From Anaerococcus pacaensis 9403502 (lineage in GTDB: Bacteria > Bacillota > Clostridia > Tissierellales > Peptoniphilaceae): DNA of 64,000 nucleotides. The stretch is from contig HG326663.1 in assembly GCA_000308255.3 (NCBI GenBank), positions 391,522-455,521 of the forward strand, read 5' to 3'. The stretch's first letter is position 1, and each line of letters begins with the position of its first letter. The translations under genes and the position numbers were made by a program. The notes under the pieces were generated by a model. The model was given only the letters and a program-made list of their open reading frames with translations. It was not told the origin of the DNA and made no database searches. Positions 16,541 through 24,388 of this stretch are shown in pieces.

Positions 16541-19500
16541 TTATCTAGCTACTCTAAAGCTATATTCTTCACTTATTTGTTTATAAGTGTCTCTATCAAC
16601 TGTCAGCTTAAGCTTGTAGTCGCCTTCATTTAGGGCAGGACCTGTAAAGCTTACCTTGCCTGTGTAGGTAGTAGTGCATGTGCTAGTGCTTAGGACCTTG
16701 CCATTGCTATCTTCGATGCTAAATTTCACATTTGCATATCTTAGATTTAGGTTTTTCTCATCTTTGATATGGGCTGTAAAGCATGGACGAGTCCTTGGTT
16801 TGTAAGTAGACTTTAGGTCTAACATACTAAGGGACATTGGCTTGCTATTATTGTCGATGAATTCCACATCAAAACTTGCATCAAGGTTGCCAATTGAATC
16901 ATCCTTAGTCCTTACTTCTACAGTATAGACCCCAGCCTTCATACTAGAGTTTGGCTCGATGTACATGCTGGTATTGCCATTGTAGTCTGTAGTTTTTTCT
17001 ATGTCGTAGATGAAATTATTAGGACCAGTTACTCTTATAGCAAGTCTAGCATTTCTGACTGGCCTTTGTTCCGCATCTTTTAGACTTAGCCTGATGTTTG
17101 CACGATCACCATAGTAGTAGATTTTCTTATCAAAGTTATATAAGAGTTTTAGACTCATATCTTTTTCTTTGACCACGAAGTTTATACTATTTTCGGCTAT
17201 ATGAGTGTTGGTTCTGGCTCTTACTAATACCTGATAAGTACCAGCCTTAGCACTAACATCTGGGCTGTAATTGTAAGTGGTCATCCCATTATAATTAGTG
17301 GTGCCAGTATTTTTATGAACTGCACCATCTGGGGTAGTGATTTCAATATCTACTCTGGCATTTGGGATAGCCCTACCTTGCATGTGTGTTTGAATCTTGA
17401 TAGGGATTCTTTCTCCCTTTTCGTATTCATCTTTATCTGTACTTAGCTTTATGTCTAATACATTATTAGGCTCTGGAGTATTTGTATCTCCGATTGTAAT
17501 ATCATATGAATTGTTATAATCTTCAAATGTATCCCCAGTCACCCTTACATTTAGTTTATAAGTACCTGCTTGGCTGATGTGGCGGGTATCCAAGTCTACT
17601 TTGAAATTACCATTTTGGTCGGTGTAGGCTTCTTTGCTGGCTCCTCCTGCTAGGCTTACGTTTACTAGAGCGTAGCGGAGGTTTCTTTGGTATTTGTCAC
17701 GGACATTTACTGTGACTGGAAGAGACTGGCCTAGTTCTAGATTTTCTTTTGGTAAATAGACATTTACATTGAAGATATTGCCTTGGTTGTAATCAGCTTT
17801 ACTCACGGTGACATTGACGCTAGTTGCAACCCCAGATCCATCTGTAGCTGAGATTGTGATAGTTGCAGATCCTTCTCTAAGGGCTCTGACTTCTCCATTT
17901 GAACTAACAGTAGCTACATAAGTGTTAGATGATGCATAGCTTAGGTTTTTATTGCTAGCATCTGTTGGTAGGGCCTCAGCGCTAATGTTTTCTCTACCGC
18001 CGATTGTAAGATTGATAAGGTCCTTATCCACCGATATGCTTTGGACTTTTTTATCTCTTACAATAGGATCTATAGGTGTGTTATCTATATAGCCTGAGCC
18101 GCTAGGCTTGGTGAAGGCCTTGACACAGACATTAGTGTTGGCCATTTGGTTGGTGACATCTGACCAGTTGTAGCCATCATAAGAGATGTATGATTGTCCT
18201 CTGGCTGCGGTAGCTCTTGATGAATAGCCCCAAATTGGTTTTTCAACTGGTATTGGGTATGGGTAACCTGTTGTAGTGAATTTTACAATTGGTGCGAAGT
18301 ATGCACCATTTGGAATTTGTTGTGGTCTAAATTTGACTGTTTGATATCCTGCAAAATCAAATTTACCGCTAGCTACTAGTACCCTGTTATTAAAGCCGCT
18401 ATTGCCACCGATATTAGTGTTAACGTATATTTCGTAGGAGACATTGTTGGTTGGAACAAAGATCCCCACTTCAGATATTTCTATATTTTGCTTGGCTGGA
18501 CCAAATACATTTGAGAACCAGCCTACGCTTCCTCTACCTATATTTGAAGTCATCCCAAGGTAGTCGTGGTACCAAATAGATTTATTAGCTTCTTTGTTTT
18601 TTAGGATGAAGATACAATTGCTCTTTGCTATGTGGGCATCATAGTAGGATACGTAGTAATATCCGCCTTGAGTTCCCCAATGAGACCCCCAAGAGTTTTT
18701 ACATATCCAAGCCCCATTGCCAGGAGCTCCCCATTTGAAATTTGATGCGCTGTAGTTATCATCCCAACCTACTATGGTCACCGCGTGGTTAGCATAACCT
18801 TGTCCAGGGTTGTTGTGGCCCATGGTGTACATGTTGGTATAGTATTCGCTACCATTTACAACTGTGTAGGCTGCCCCGTAGTCCATAATTGCTTCCTTTA
18901 GGACTCTGGCATCATTTTGATTTCTAACATCTGGTATATAGAGGGCCTTATCTAATTCTTTGACAGGGCGAAGGCCCGCTGGAGAATAGAAATCATAAGG
19001 GCTATATGGCTCATCTCTTTCAGAGATTGGTCCTGCCCACCTAGATAGGTAGGCTGCTGATACTTGGTTGGTACCACCATCTTTTGGACCCCAGTCGTAG
19101 CCATGGGTATTTCTAAGGTTCTTTTCAGAAAAGTCTGTATTCTCACGTGGAAGTAGCACTGATTCAGCAGACCCATATGTGGCAAAGGCCCAGCAAGAAC
19201 CATTTGGTCCTTGGTTTCTCATTGGTGTCACTCTACCAAAATTTCTTAGGTCGTATTGGGCTGGTATAAATGAGGCCTTTTGCCTATTTGGCACTTCTTC
19301 TTCAAGTGTGTCATAGTCGGTGTAAATCTTTAATGGATCGACATTTAAACCAAATTTCTCAGCCTCATCAGCAGTTTCTTGCCTATTAAATTCTGGATTG
19401 ATAGGAGCTTGATCTATCTCTAGCTCATCTACTAATAAATCATCGTCTAAATAAAAATCGGAGCTTGATACTTCAAGTCCACCGCTATTATCTATTGCAT

Positions 19501-19594
19501 CATTTTCTATAGCATAAGCTTTGATTGGCGGATTTGCTGCCACAAGGCTTAGGGCCAAAAATAAGGCCAAGAATGATTTTCTATTGTGTTTCAT
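16541..19594 (-). CDS. Secreted papain-family (C1) cysteine protease with four macroglobulin-like repeats
   Basis: 1017 residues. Signal peptide 1-28 (AYA), acidic pro-region, C1 domain with Gln128, Cys134 (PNGSCWAFATYG), His270 (YANHAVTIVGWDD) and Asn300 (CKNSWG): a complete catalytic set. A lectin-like region follows (about 320-500), then a Big_2 domain (512-600), then four repeats of about 95 residues with Y..G...I.I.........A.V.I, TT.YNG and AGTY.V.V patterns, resembling MG2/Ig-like stalk domains. First gene of the secreted run; ribosome site AAAGGTGG. It begins about 170 bases after the terminator of the repeat-peptide gene, so it has its own promoter. Likely a host- or neighbour-directed protease. 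Confidence 0.9.
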   Translation of the reverse strand: MKHNRKSFLALFLALSLVAANPPIKAYAIENDAIDNSGGLEVSSSDFYLDDDLLVDELEIDQAPINPEFNRQETADEAEKFGLNVDPLKIYTDYDTLEEEVPNRQKASFIPAQYDLRNFGRVTPMRNQGPNGSCWAFATYGSAESVLLPRENTDFSEKNLRNTHGYDWGPKDGGTNQVSAAYLSRWAGPISERDEPYSPYDFYSPAGLRPVKELDKALYIPDVRNQNDARVLKEAIMDYGAAYTVVNGSEYYTNMYTMGHNNPGQGYANHAVTIVGWDDNYSASNFKWGAPGNGAWICKNSWGSHWGTQGGYYYVSYYDAHIAKSNCIFILKNKEANKSIWYHDYLGMTSNIGRGSVGWFSNVFGPAKQNIEISEVGIFVPTNNVSYEIYVNTNIGGNSGFNNRVLVASGKFDFAGYQTVKFRPQQIPNGAYFAPIVKFTTTGYPYPIPVEKPIWGYSSRATAARGQSYISYDGYNWSDVTNQMANTNVCVKAFTKPSGSGYIDNTPIDPIVRDKKVQSISVDKDLINLTIGGRENISAEALPTDASNKNLSYASSNTYVATVSSNGEVRALREGSATITISATDGSGVATSVNVTVSKADYNQGNIFNVNVYLPKENLELGQSLPVTVNVRDKYQRNLRYALVNVSLAGGASKEAYTDQNGNFKVDLDTRHISQAGTYKLNVRVTGDTFEDYNNSYDITIGDTNTPEPNNVLDIKLSTDKDEYEKGERIPIKIQTHMQGRAIPNARVDIEITTPDGAVHKNTGTTNYNGMTTYNYSPDVSAKAGTYQVLVRARTNTHIAENSINFVVKEKDMSLKLLYNFDKKIYYYGDRANIRLSLKDAEQRPVRNARLAIRVTGPNNFIYDIEKTTDYNGNTSMYIEPNSSMKAGVYTVEVRTKDDSIGNLDASFDVEFIDNNSKPMSLSMLDLKSTYKPRTRPCFTAHIKDEKNLNLRYANVKFSIEDSNGKVLSTSTCTTTYTGKVSFTGPALNEGDYKLKLTVDRDTYKQISEEYSFRVAR

Positions 19595-19645
19595 ACTATC
19601 CCCACCTTTAGATTAAGTTTTTATACCTACTGATTATGTAATATT

Positions 19646-19709
19646 ACGTCTAATTTTTCACAAATAACTTAAAATTTTCCCCGATTGCTATATATAATAA
19701 TTTAGACGT
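19646..19709. promoter_or_regulatory. Spaced 8-bp inverted repeat upstream of the secreted operon
   Basis: ACGTCTAA (19646-19653) and TTAGACGT (19702-19709) form an exact inverted repeat 48 bases apart in the promoter region of the protease operon. It could be a pair of regulator half-sites or chance. No clear -35/-10 pair could be fixed between them. Confidence 0.3.
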
Positions 19710-19763
19710 GACGGAAACTAAGAACTGATAATAATTCCTACCCAAATACTATGGTATGATTTC

Positions 19764-19796
19764 GAAAAAGAGATAAAGGCAGCTAGCCTTTATCTG
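19764..19796 (-). terminator. Terminator of the repeat-peptide gene
   Basis: On the minus strand AGATAAAGGC-TAGCT-GCCTTTATCT (perfect 10-bp stem, 19771-19795) followed by CTTTTTC. It isolates the peptide gene from the protease operon. Confidence 0.85.
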
Positions 19797-19810
19797 CTAT
19801 AGATTACTAA

Positions 19811-20059
19811 TTAATAAATAGAAATAGGTTCTGTTTTTGGAGCTAGTCTATAAATTGAGATTGGCTCGTGTTTTGGTGTAGATCTATAGATTGAAATCGG
19901 TTCATGTTTTGGTGTAGAACTATAAATTGAGATTGGTTCATGCTTTGGTCCCCTTGCATAGCCGTAAGAACTAGCATGAGCTGGTTGCTTTGTACTAGCA
20001 AATATGGTTATACCAAATATTAAGAGTGTGCATAATTTTTTAATATTTTTTATTTTCAT
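19811..20059 (-). CDS. Secreted tandem-repeat pro-peptide, candidate pheromone precursor, 82 aa
   Basis: The ATG at 20057-20059 has AAAGGA 8 bases upstream. Product: basic start, hydrophobic core (LCTLLIFGITIF) and AHA-SS signal-peptidase site (about residue 29), a short SYGYARG linker, then four units: PKHEPISIYSST, PKHEPISIYRST, PKHEPISIYRLA and a terminal PKTEPISIY ending at the stop codon. Nothing else is encoded. This is what a multi-copy peptide precursor would look like; the mature form might be EPISIY or KHEPISIY. It lies directly downstream of an RNPP-type regulator, the standard partner of such peptides, and upstream of secreted virulence-type genes. The frame is open up to 20134, but that start lies in the regulator's stop codon before a terminator, so I reject it. 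Signalling is inference; a surface or binding peptide is the alternative. Confidence 0.7.
   Translation of the reverse strand: MKIKNIKKLCTLLIFGITIFASTKQPAHASSYGYARGPKHEPISIYSSTPKHEPISIYRSTPKHEPISIYRLAPKTEPISIY
19814..19948. repeat. Four in-frame 36-bp repeats encoding PKHEPISIYRST units
   Basis: 3.75 units of 36 bp, each encoding 12 residues. Silent and conservative differences between units, with the KHEPISIY core nearly invariant (the last unit has KTEPISIY), argue for selection on the peptide rather than fresh slippage. Confidence 0.85.
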
Positions 20060-20081
20060 ATCTATCATCCTTTCACTGCTA

Positions 20082-20087
20082 ATTATA
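20082..20087 (-). promoter_or_regulatory. -10 element of the repeat-peptide gene
   Basis: Minus-strand TATAAT about 23 bases before the peptide ATG. The expected -35 window (about 20104-20110) reads TTACTT, a poor match lying in the T tract of the upstream terminator. A good -10 with a weak -35 is typical of activator-dependent promoters. Confidence 0.45.
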
Positions 20088-20099
20088 TAAGATATTGAT

Positions 20100-20130
20100 A
20101 AAAAAGTAACCCCACAGTTTTGTGGGGTTA
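20100..20130 (-). terminator. Hairpin between regulator and peptide genes
   Basis: Minus-strand AACCCCACA-AAAC-TGTGGGGTT (perfect 9-bp stem) then ACTTTTTT, starting 1 base after the regulator stop codon. It works as an intrinsic terminator; because it abuts the peptide promoter it could also be a dyad operator. Confidence 0.75.
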
Positions 20131-21027
20131 TCATTCGCTTAGTATTTGATCTACACTTTCTTTAATTATAAGCTTCAAATCTGGCTTAATCATCATATCG
20201 CATAGCCTTAGAGAGCTTTCAATATCTTCCATATATCCTGGATCATCAGCTTTGAATTTGCTTATCCCCAGTAGATAGTAGACAAGGATTATCCTTCTAT
20301 AATTATTGGTCAGAGAACTTAGTTCAAGTGCCTCACTACAAATATTTATAGATTTTTTATAATTTTCTTTCATATAGTTATACTTTGCCAAGTTATATAA
20401 GATGTCTATATAGTTAGTATCTGTAGTTTCCAGATTATCTACTAGGAAGTCTAAGATCAATTTAGAATCGGAATTGTGTTTAGCATGGATGTAATATTCT
20501 GAAAGCTTGATTAATATACGCTTTTCAATATCATTATAATAATGCTTGAAGCCTTCCTCTATAGGTTTGCCGTTTATTCTCAATGCATCAAGCATCAAGT
20601 CTTTGTATTTATCGAAGTTTTTATTGATATCTTTTTCGTAAACGCCTTGATAATACAAAATGTATTGGTTAAGCTTAGTGTGATATGAACTAGGCAATAG
20701 GTCTTCAAAACTTTTTAGTTTTTCTATGTCTTCGCCTAGCCTCTCGAGCGACAAATTTTCTAAAGTATTATCGATTTTATTAATTTGCTGAGCCACCATA
20801 TTCCACGAAGACCCGCAGTCATCCATGAGGATAATTTCAAAATCAATGCCCAGGACCTCAAGGATATCAAGGAAATTATCTACACGTGGGTTGTTGTGAT
20901 TATTTTCTATCCTACGCAAACTTTCTTCAGACATACCAACCATTTCGGCCAAGTCCTTCTGAGAAATGTTCCTATTTTTTCTAATTCTCCTAATTTCGCT
21001 ACCTATAAAACTATAATCGTATGACAT
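20131..21027 (-). CDS. RNPP-type (Rgg/PlcR-like) HTH-TPR transcriptional regulator
   Basis: 298 residues: an XRE helix-turn-helix at about 7-62 (IRRIRKNRNISQKDLAEMVG, then SEESLRRIENN), then an all-helical C-terminal region of about 230 residues with TPR-like pairs (YNLAKYNYMKENYKKSINIC; YYLLGISKFKADDPGYMEDI). Length and layout match Rgg, PlcR, PrgX and NprR, which bind secreted, re-imported oligopeptides in the TPR groove. The ribosome site is a strong GGGGGG tract and a promoter lies at 21075-21103. A gene for a secreted tandem-repeat peptide follows on the same strand after a hairpin. Family membership is judged from architecture; an XRE regulator with a TPR domain of other function remains possible. 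Confidence 0.8.
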   Translation of the reverse strand: MSYDYSFIGSEIRRIRKNRNISQKDLAEMVGMSEESLRRIENNHNNPRVDNFLDILEVLGIDFEIILMDDCGSSWNMVAQQINKIDNTLENLSLERLGEDIEKLKSFEDLLPSSYHTKLNQYILYYQGVYEKDINKNFDKYKDLMLDALRINGKPIEEGFKHYYNDIEKRILIKLSEYYIHAKHNSDSKLILDFLVDNLETTDTNYIDILYNLAKYNYMKENYKKSINICSEALELSSLTNNYRRIILVYYLLGISKFKADDPGYMEDIESSLRLCDMMIKPDLKLIIKESVDQILSE

Positions 21028-21074
21028 AATCCCCCCTCACCCCTAGTAGTTCATAGTATAGGCTCATCATAATT

Positions 21075-21103
21075 ATTTTATCAAAGACTAGAAAATTTGT
21101 AAA
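21075..21103 (-). promoter_or_regulatory. Promoter of the RNPP-type regulator gene
   Basis: Minus-strand TTTACA (21098-21103), 17 bases, TAAAAT (21075-21080), about 50 bases upstream of the regulator ATG. Near-consensus, suggesting constitutive expression. Confidence 0.65.
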
Positions 21104-21225
21104 TATTTTATCAATGATATCAATCTTCTTAATGCTATTACTCTAAATTTTAACTAACTCTAAAATATTTTTATATAAATTTATAAACAATATTATAATT
21201 AATTATCAAGAAGAAGATTAATTAT

Positions 21226-21260
21226 AACAAAACCCAGCGCTTAAGTAAAGCTGCTGGGCT
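21226..21260 (-). terminator. Terminator of the lipoprotein-DsbA operon
   Basis: Minus-strand CCCAGC...GCTGGG (21233-21258) followed by TTTTGTTATAA. The lipoprotein stop codon overlaps the hairpin base. Confidence 0.65.
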
Positions 21261-21936
21261 ATTGGTCTAAATTTAATTGATTAAAGACCTCATCATCGGT
21301 CTTATTCCAGATAATAAAACCTTGGGTCTTATCTTCCGAGAAGTCTTCTTTTTTGTAATTATCATCTAAGCGGGTGTCAGCATTGGGCAACAGCCCCTTT
21401 GGCGTACCTGGGATATAGAGTAAGTATTCAGCCTCAGGATTGATCCCTAGGGCAAAGTCGACATTGAAATAAATGTCATCATGGGCCCCATATTCTGATG
21501 TAATCTCAAAATCTTTCATCGAAAGCTTATAAACATTGTCATTTACTTGCTCAGTTATATCAAACTTTCCCTTAAAGTTTGCATTGTGGATTTCTACTGC
21601 ATGGTAGTAGATTTGGGCATATTCATTGAGACCGCCATCGAATTCATCGGCGGCAGTATTTCCCATATATGATCCCTTAAATGACCCATCTGGGCCAAAT
21701 ATCATATTCGTCCAGCCAGTATCCTCGCCATAGGTCCTTACAACTTGCTGACCATCTAGCTTTTCAAATAGAAATGCTCTAAGCTCATCGAGGCTTAGAC
21801 TGGGCTCACTAGTTTCAGTTGCCTTTTCATCGAGGTTTACCACTTCTGGAGTCTGTGGTACTTCTTCTTTAGCTTCCTTCGCCCCACAGGCTGTGAAAAT
21901 TAGAAGTCCAGCAAGCAATAATTTCTTAATTCGCAT
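21259..21936 (-). CDS. Lipoprotein of unknown function
   Basis: MRIKKLLLAGLLIFTACG is a lipoprotein signal with lipobox L-x-T-A-C, so the mature protein is anchored by a diacylglyceryl Cys. The rest (about 210 residues) begins with an acidic, Pro/Thr-rich linker and continues as a beta-rich domain (GWTNMIFGPDGSFKGSYMG) I do not recognise. Two starts are possible: 21951, overlapping the dsbA-like gene, and 21936, one base past its stop codon. I prefer the latter for its compact signal. Co-transcribed with the thioredoxin-fold gene and the TIGR02328-type gene, but no shared function is evident. Confidence 0.7.
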   Translation of the reverse strand: MRIKKLLLAGLLIFTACGAKEAKEEVPQTPEVVNLDEKATETSEPSLSLDELRAFLFEKLDGQQVVRTYGEDTGWTNMIFGPDGSFKGSYMGNTAADEFDGGLNEYAQIYYHAVEIHNANFKGKFDITEQVNDNVYKLSMKDFEITSEYGAHDDIYFNVDFALGINPEAEYLLYIPGTPKGLLPNADTRLDDNYKKEDFSEDKTQGFIIWNKTDDEVFNQLNLDQ

Positions 21937-21937
21937 C

Positions 21938-22633
21938 TTAATGGCAACCATCTGGTCCGCAGATTTTGCTATCAGCTGATAGGTCGATTAGGCCGACCTC
22001 TTCGTTTACTTTTTCTAGAGTGTTTTTAAAGGCTTCTACACCTTGAGATCCAGATAGGGAATATTTGTCATTGAAGATAAAAAATGGCACGCCATTTACA
22101 CCCATTCTTTGAGCTTTTGCTTCATCTTCACGGACGATTTCTGCAAATTTTTCCTTATCCTCTACTACTGCACGGGCTTGGTCGGCATCAAGGCCAACAT
22201 CAGTTGCTATATCTACAAGGGTATCAGCATCTGCCATAAAGCCATTGTCCTTAAAGATAGTTTCGTAGCCCTTTTCGAAAAAGGCACTGTCTTTGCCATA
22301 AAACTTCGCATATTTAGCTAATCTATGGGCATCAAAGGTATTTTGCTGATCGAGCTCGTCAAAGCGCATATCAATGCCCACCTCATGCGCCTCAGCCATC
22401 ATAGGACCTAGTACATTTTCATTTACATACTCCTCACTAGGAAACTTCTTCATCACACCTTCTATATAAGAAGTCCCAGGCTCAGTTGGTGCATCAGGGC
22501 GAAGCTCGAAAGCCAAATAATTAATTTGTACCTCATCGCGTAATCCTAATTCATCAATGGCCTTATCAAGCTGCGCCTTGCCTATATAGCAAAATGGGCA
22601 TACAAAATCAGAAAATATATCAATCTTTATCAT
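21938..22633 (-). CDS. DsbA/FrnE-family thioredoxin-fold oxidoreductase
   Basis: 231 residues. The start MIKIDIFSDFVCPFCYIGKA holds the CPFC redox motif of the FrnE/DsbA-like group, followed by the usual helical insertion and a cis-Pro region (MGVNGVPFFIFNDKYSLSG). No signal peptide, so it acts in the cytoplasm, probably as a disulfide isomerase or a glutathione-S-transferase kappa-like enzyme. It overlaps the upstream TIGR02328-type gene by 14 bases. The C-terminal KICGPDGCH holds two more cysteines, as in some FrnE proteins. Family secure, substrate unknown. Confidence 0.9.
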   Translation of the reverse strand: MIKIDIFSDFVCPFCYIGKAQLDKAIDELGLRDEVQINYLAFELRPDAPTEPGTSYIEGVMKKFPSEEYVNENVLGPMMAEAHEVGIDMRFDELDQQNTFDAHRLAKYAKFYGKDSAFFEKGYETIFKDNGFMADADTLVDIATDVGLDADQARAVVEDKEKFAEIVREDEAKAQRMGVNGVPFFIFNDKYSLSGSQGVEAFKNTLEKVNEEVGLIDLSADSKICGPDGCH

Positions 22634-23003
22634 AATCTCTCCTTAAATCAAAACCTTTGTCAGATAAATTATCCAAACACTCTTTCAAATACTCATCATC
22701 ATGCTCGGGATATATTGGCCTAGTCTCAGATAGTTCCTTTAAATCATCGTATGGCGGCAGCAACTTGCCACGATAATCCTTATCCTCCCAAGCTCGATCT
22801 GGTTTATAGCCTCGGTCTTTCATCTCCTCAATGATAAGCATATGATATTGGTAAAGCTTATATGGACTATGGGAAAATACATAATTTACTGTAGCATGAG
22901 GCCTTCCCCATCCAGCCCCACGCAAGGCAGCGCACTCCCTATGTTGACCCAGCAATTGGCCACGTGGTAACTTATCAATCAAATCTTCATGCCATAATCT
23001 CAC
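22620..23003 (-). CDS. TIGR02328-type protein (pyrimidine-dimer glycosylase-like fold)
   Basis: 127 residues opening MRLWHEDLIDKLPRGQLLGQ and HRECAALRG, then HATVNYVF and a lysine/proline-rich second half: the pattern of the widespread small family annotated as TIGR02328, related in sequence to T4 endonuclease V (pyrimidine dimer DNA glycosylase). The conserved N-terminal residues may contribute to a glycosylase-type active site, but I know of no proven activity for this bacterial branch. First gene of the operon with the DsbA-like protein and lipoprotein. Confidence 0.8.
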   Translation of the reverse strand: MRLWHEDLIDKLPRGQLLGQHRECAALRGAGWGRPHATVNYVFSHSPYKLYQYHMLIIEEMKDRGYKPDRAWEDKDYRGKLLPPYDDLKELSETRPIYPEHDDEYLKECLDNLSDKGFDLRRDYDKD

Positions 23004-23111
23004 AAACTTTCTCCTTAAATTAATTATATAAGATTATAAAAAAGCTTCAAATGACATTTACAACTAAGCAAAATTTTTATATTATTTAGGTAAGAAAGGT
23101 GGTAGGCTAAC

Positions 23112-23456
23112 ATGGAAGCACTAAAAAATATATTTAAATTTATTGAAGCAGTTGCATATATTCTCGCTGGCTTATTTGTAGTCATTGTGATAATAAACTT
23201 AATAAAATATTTAATAATATTTCTAAGATCTGAGCCGATAATTGCTGGACTAATCGGCCTAGCTATTACTGCTTTCTTTTCTCATAAGACAAGGCAAAAG
23301 AAAGATTCTCCAAAATACAATAGATATAAAATAATAACAACAGTACTCCTAATTTTTTCAATCATAAGCTTCCTACTCCCAAAGGGCCCTAGCATCAAAG
23401 AATACGAGGAGGCTAAAGAAGCCAAGAAGAGCCGTATCGAAGAAGAAAAAAAATAA
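23112..23456 (+). CDS. Small membrane protein of unknown function, 114 aa
   Basis: Three hydrophobic segments (about 13-37, 43-56 and 74-89), a basic loop (SHKTRQKKDSPKYNRYK) and a highly charged C-terminal tail rich in Glu/Lys. Preceded by AAAGGTGG about 11 bases before the ATG. Isolated on the plus strand between minus-strand genes. No family recognised. The regular hydrophobic pattern and ribosome site support a real gene at the border of the accessory region. Confidence 0.6.
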   Translation: MEALKNIFKFIEAVAYILAGLFVVIVIINLIKYLIIFLRSEPIIAGLIGLAITAFFSHKTRQKKDSPKYNRYKIITTVLLIFSIISFLLPKGPSIKEYEEAKEAKKSRIEEEKK

Positions 23457-23476
23457 GAGACGAACATCCGCCTCTC

Positions 23477-23644
23477 TTAGTACCTAATCGCAAAATAAAT
23501 CACATAAGCCCAACTCAAAATCCCATGAAAAATTGCCCAAGGTATAGATTTCCATGCAGTATAGGAAATAATCATAGCAAGTGCAGACCCAAATGTAACG
23601 CCCTCTTTAACTGTCTTTTGAATTACCGTTTTATTCTCTTGCAT
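23477..23644 (-). CDS. Small membrane protein, 55 aa
   Basis: Frame starting MQENKTVIQKTVKEGVTFGS and ending in a hydrophobic, aromatic-rich second half (KSIPWAIFHGILSWAYVIYF). The ribosome site GGGGGTG lies 6 bases before the ATG. A truncated paralogue survives at 26093-26158, where PWDIFHGLLSW is recognisable, so the family is duplicated locally. It starts 48 bases after the Fic gene stop codon, so it may be co-transcribed with Fic. Function unknown; I have no evidence that it acts as an antitoxin. Confidence 0.55.
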   Translation of the reverse strand: MQENKTVIQKTVKEGVTFGSALAMIISYTAWKSIPWAIFHGILSWAYVIYFAIRY

Positions 23645-23692
23645 AATTTCACCCCCTCTCTTAAAATCAATTTGACCAGAATTTTGAATTTC

Positions 23693-24277
23693 TTATTCTA
23701 ACTCATCCCCAATATCTTCAGCTCTAATTTCATCAAAATCTTCATATCTATAAGACTGGTCAAGTCCTTTCATAAATACATCTCTATCGCTAATTTCATC
23801 TGTAAGAGCGGCTCTCAGTAAATCTTTAATATATTTGCTTTTGACCGGGCTAAGTTTCATAAATTCTAGGTAATCAAATTTGTCAACTTTTTGCCAATCT
23901 ATAACCTTTCCCAGGTTTTTCTTAAGCATCAAGTCTAGCCAAATCCTAGTAGCCCTACCATTGCCTTCTATGAATGGATGGGCTACATTCATTTCTACAT
24001 ACTTATCTAAGATGAGATCAAAATCATCTTCTGGCATTGCTTCGATTGCTTGAAGAGCTGGGATAAGATACATAGAATTTGCAAATCTGAAATTGCCCTT
24101 AGATATATTTACATCCCTTATCTCACCAGCATCATAGCCATCTATATCATGAAAGAGAGCATAATGAATATCCCTAAGTCCCTTTACAGTACCTACTTCT
24201 ATATCATCTATTTCTCCACTATCCCAAAGTTCTATGGCCCTTTTTTTGCTGATGTACTCTTCATTACTCGCCTGCAT
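23693..24277 (-). CDS. Fic-domain AMP-transferase, class III-like
   Basis: 194 residues with the complete Fic motif HPFIEGNGRATR (H-P-F-x2-G-N-G-R-x2-R) near 103-114, the catalytic His and anion-hole residues for transferring AMP or another phosphonucleotide to Ser/Thr/Tyr targets. Near the C-terminus QSYRYED matches the class III inhibitory motif S-x3-E-(G/N) except for Asp at the last position, so autoinhibition in cis is expected. The ATG at 24277 follows AGGGGTGG; a GTG two codons earlier is possible. A broken copy lies at 32348-32650. Target unknown. Confidence 0.9.
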   Translation of the reverse strand: MQASNEEYISKKRAIELWDSGEIDDIEVGTVKGLRDIHYALFHDIDGYDAGEIRDVNISKGNFRFANSMYLIPALQAIEAMPEDDFDLILDKYVEMNVAHPFIEGNGRATRIWLDLMLKKNLGKVIDWQKVDKFDYLEFMKLSPVKSKYIKDLLRAALTDEISDRDVFMKGLDQSYRYEDFDEIRAEDIGDELE

Positions 24278-24388
24278 AACCACCCCTATTACTATCCTTA
24301 TTTAAATTTATTATTGATATTATACTCCGATATGAACATTAGCATTATATAATCAACAAAGGTCAACAATTTCTAACCAATGAAAATA

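Noticed and set aside
20059..20134. Longer start of the repeat-peptide gene at 20134
   Set aside because: That ATG overlaps the regulator stop codon, and the extra codons run through a perfect terminator hairpin; the ATG at 20059 has a proper ribosome site and starts a normal signal peptide.
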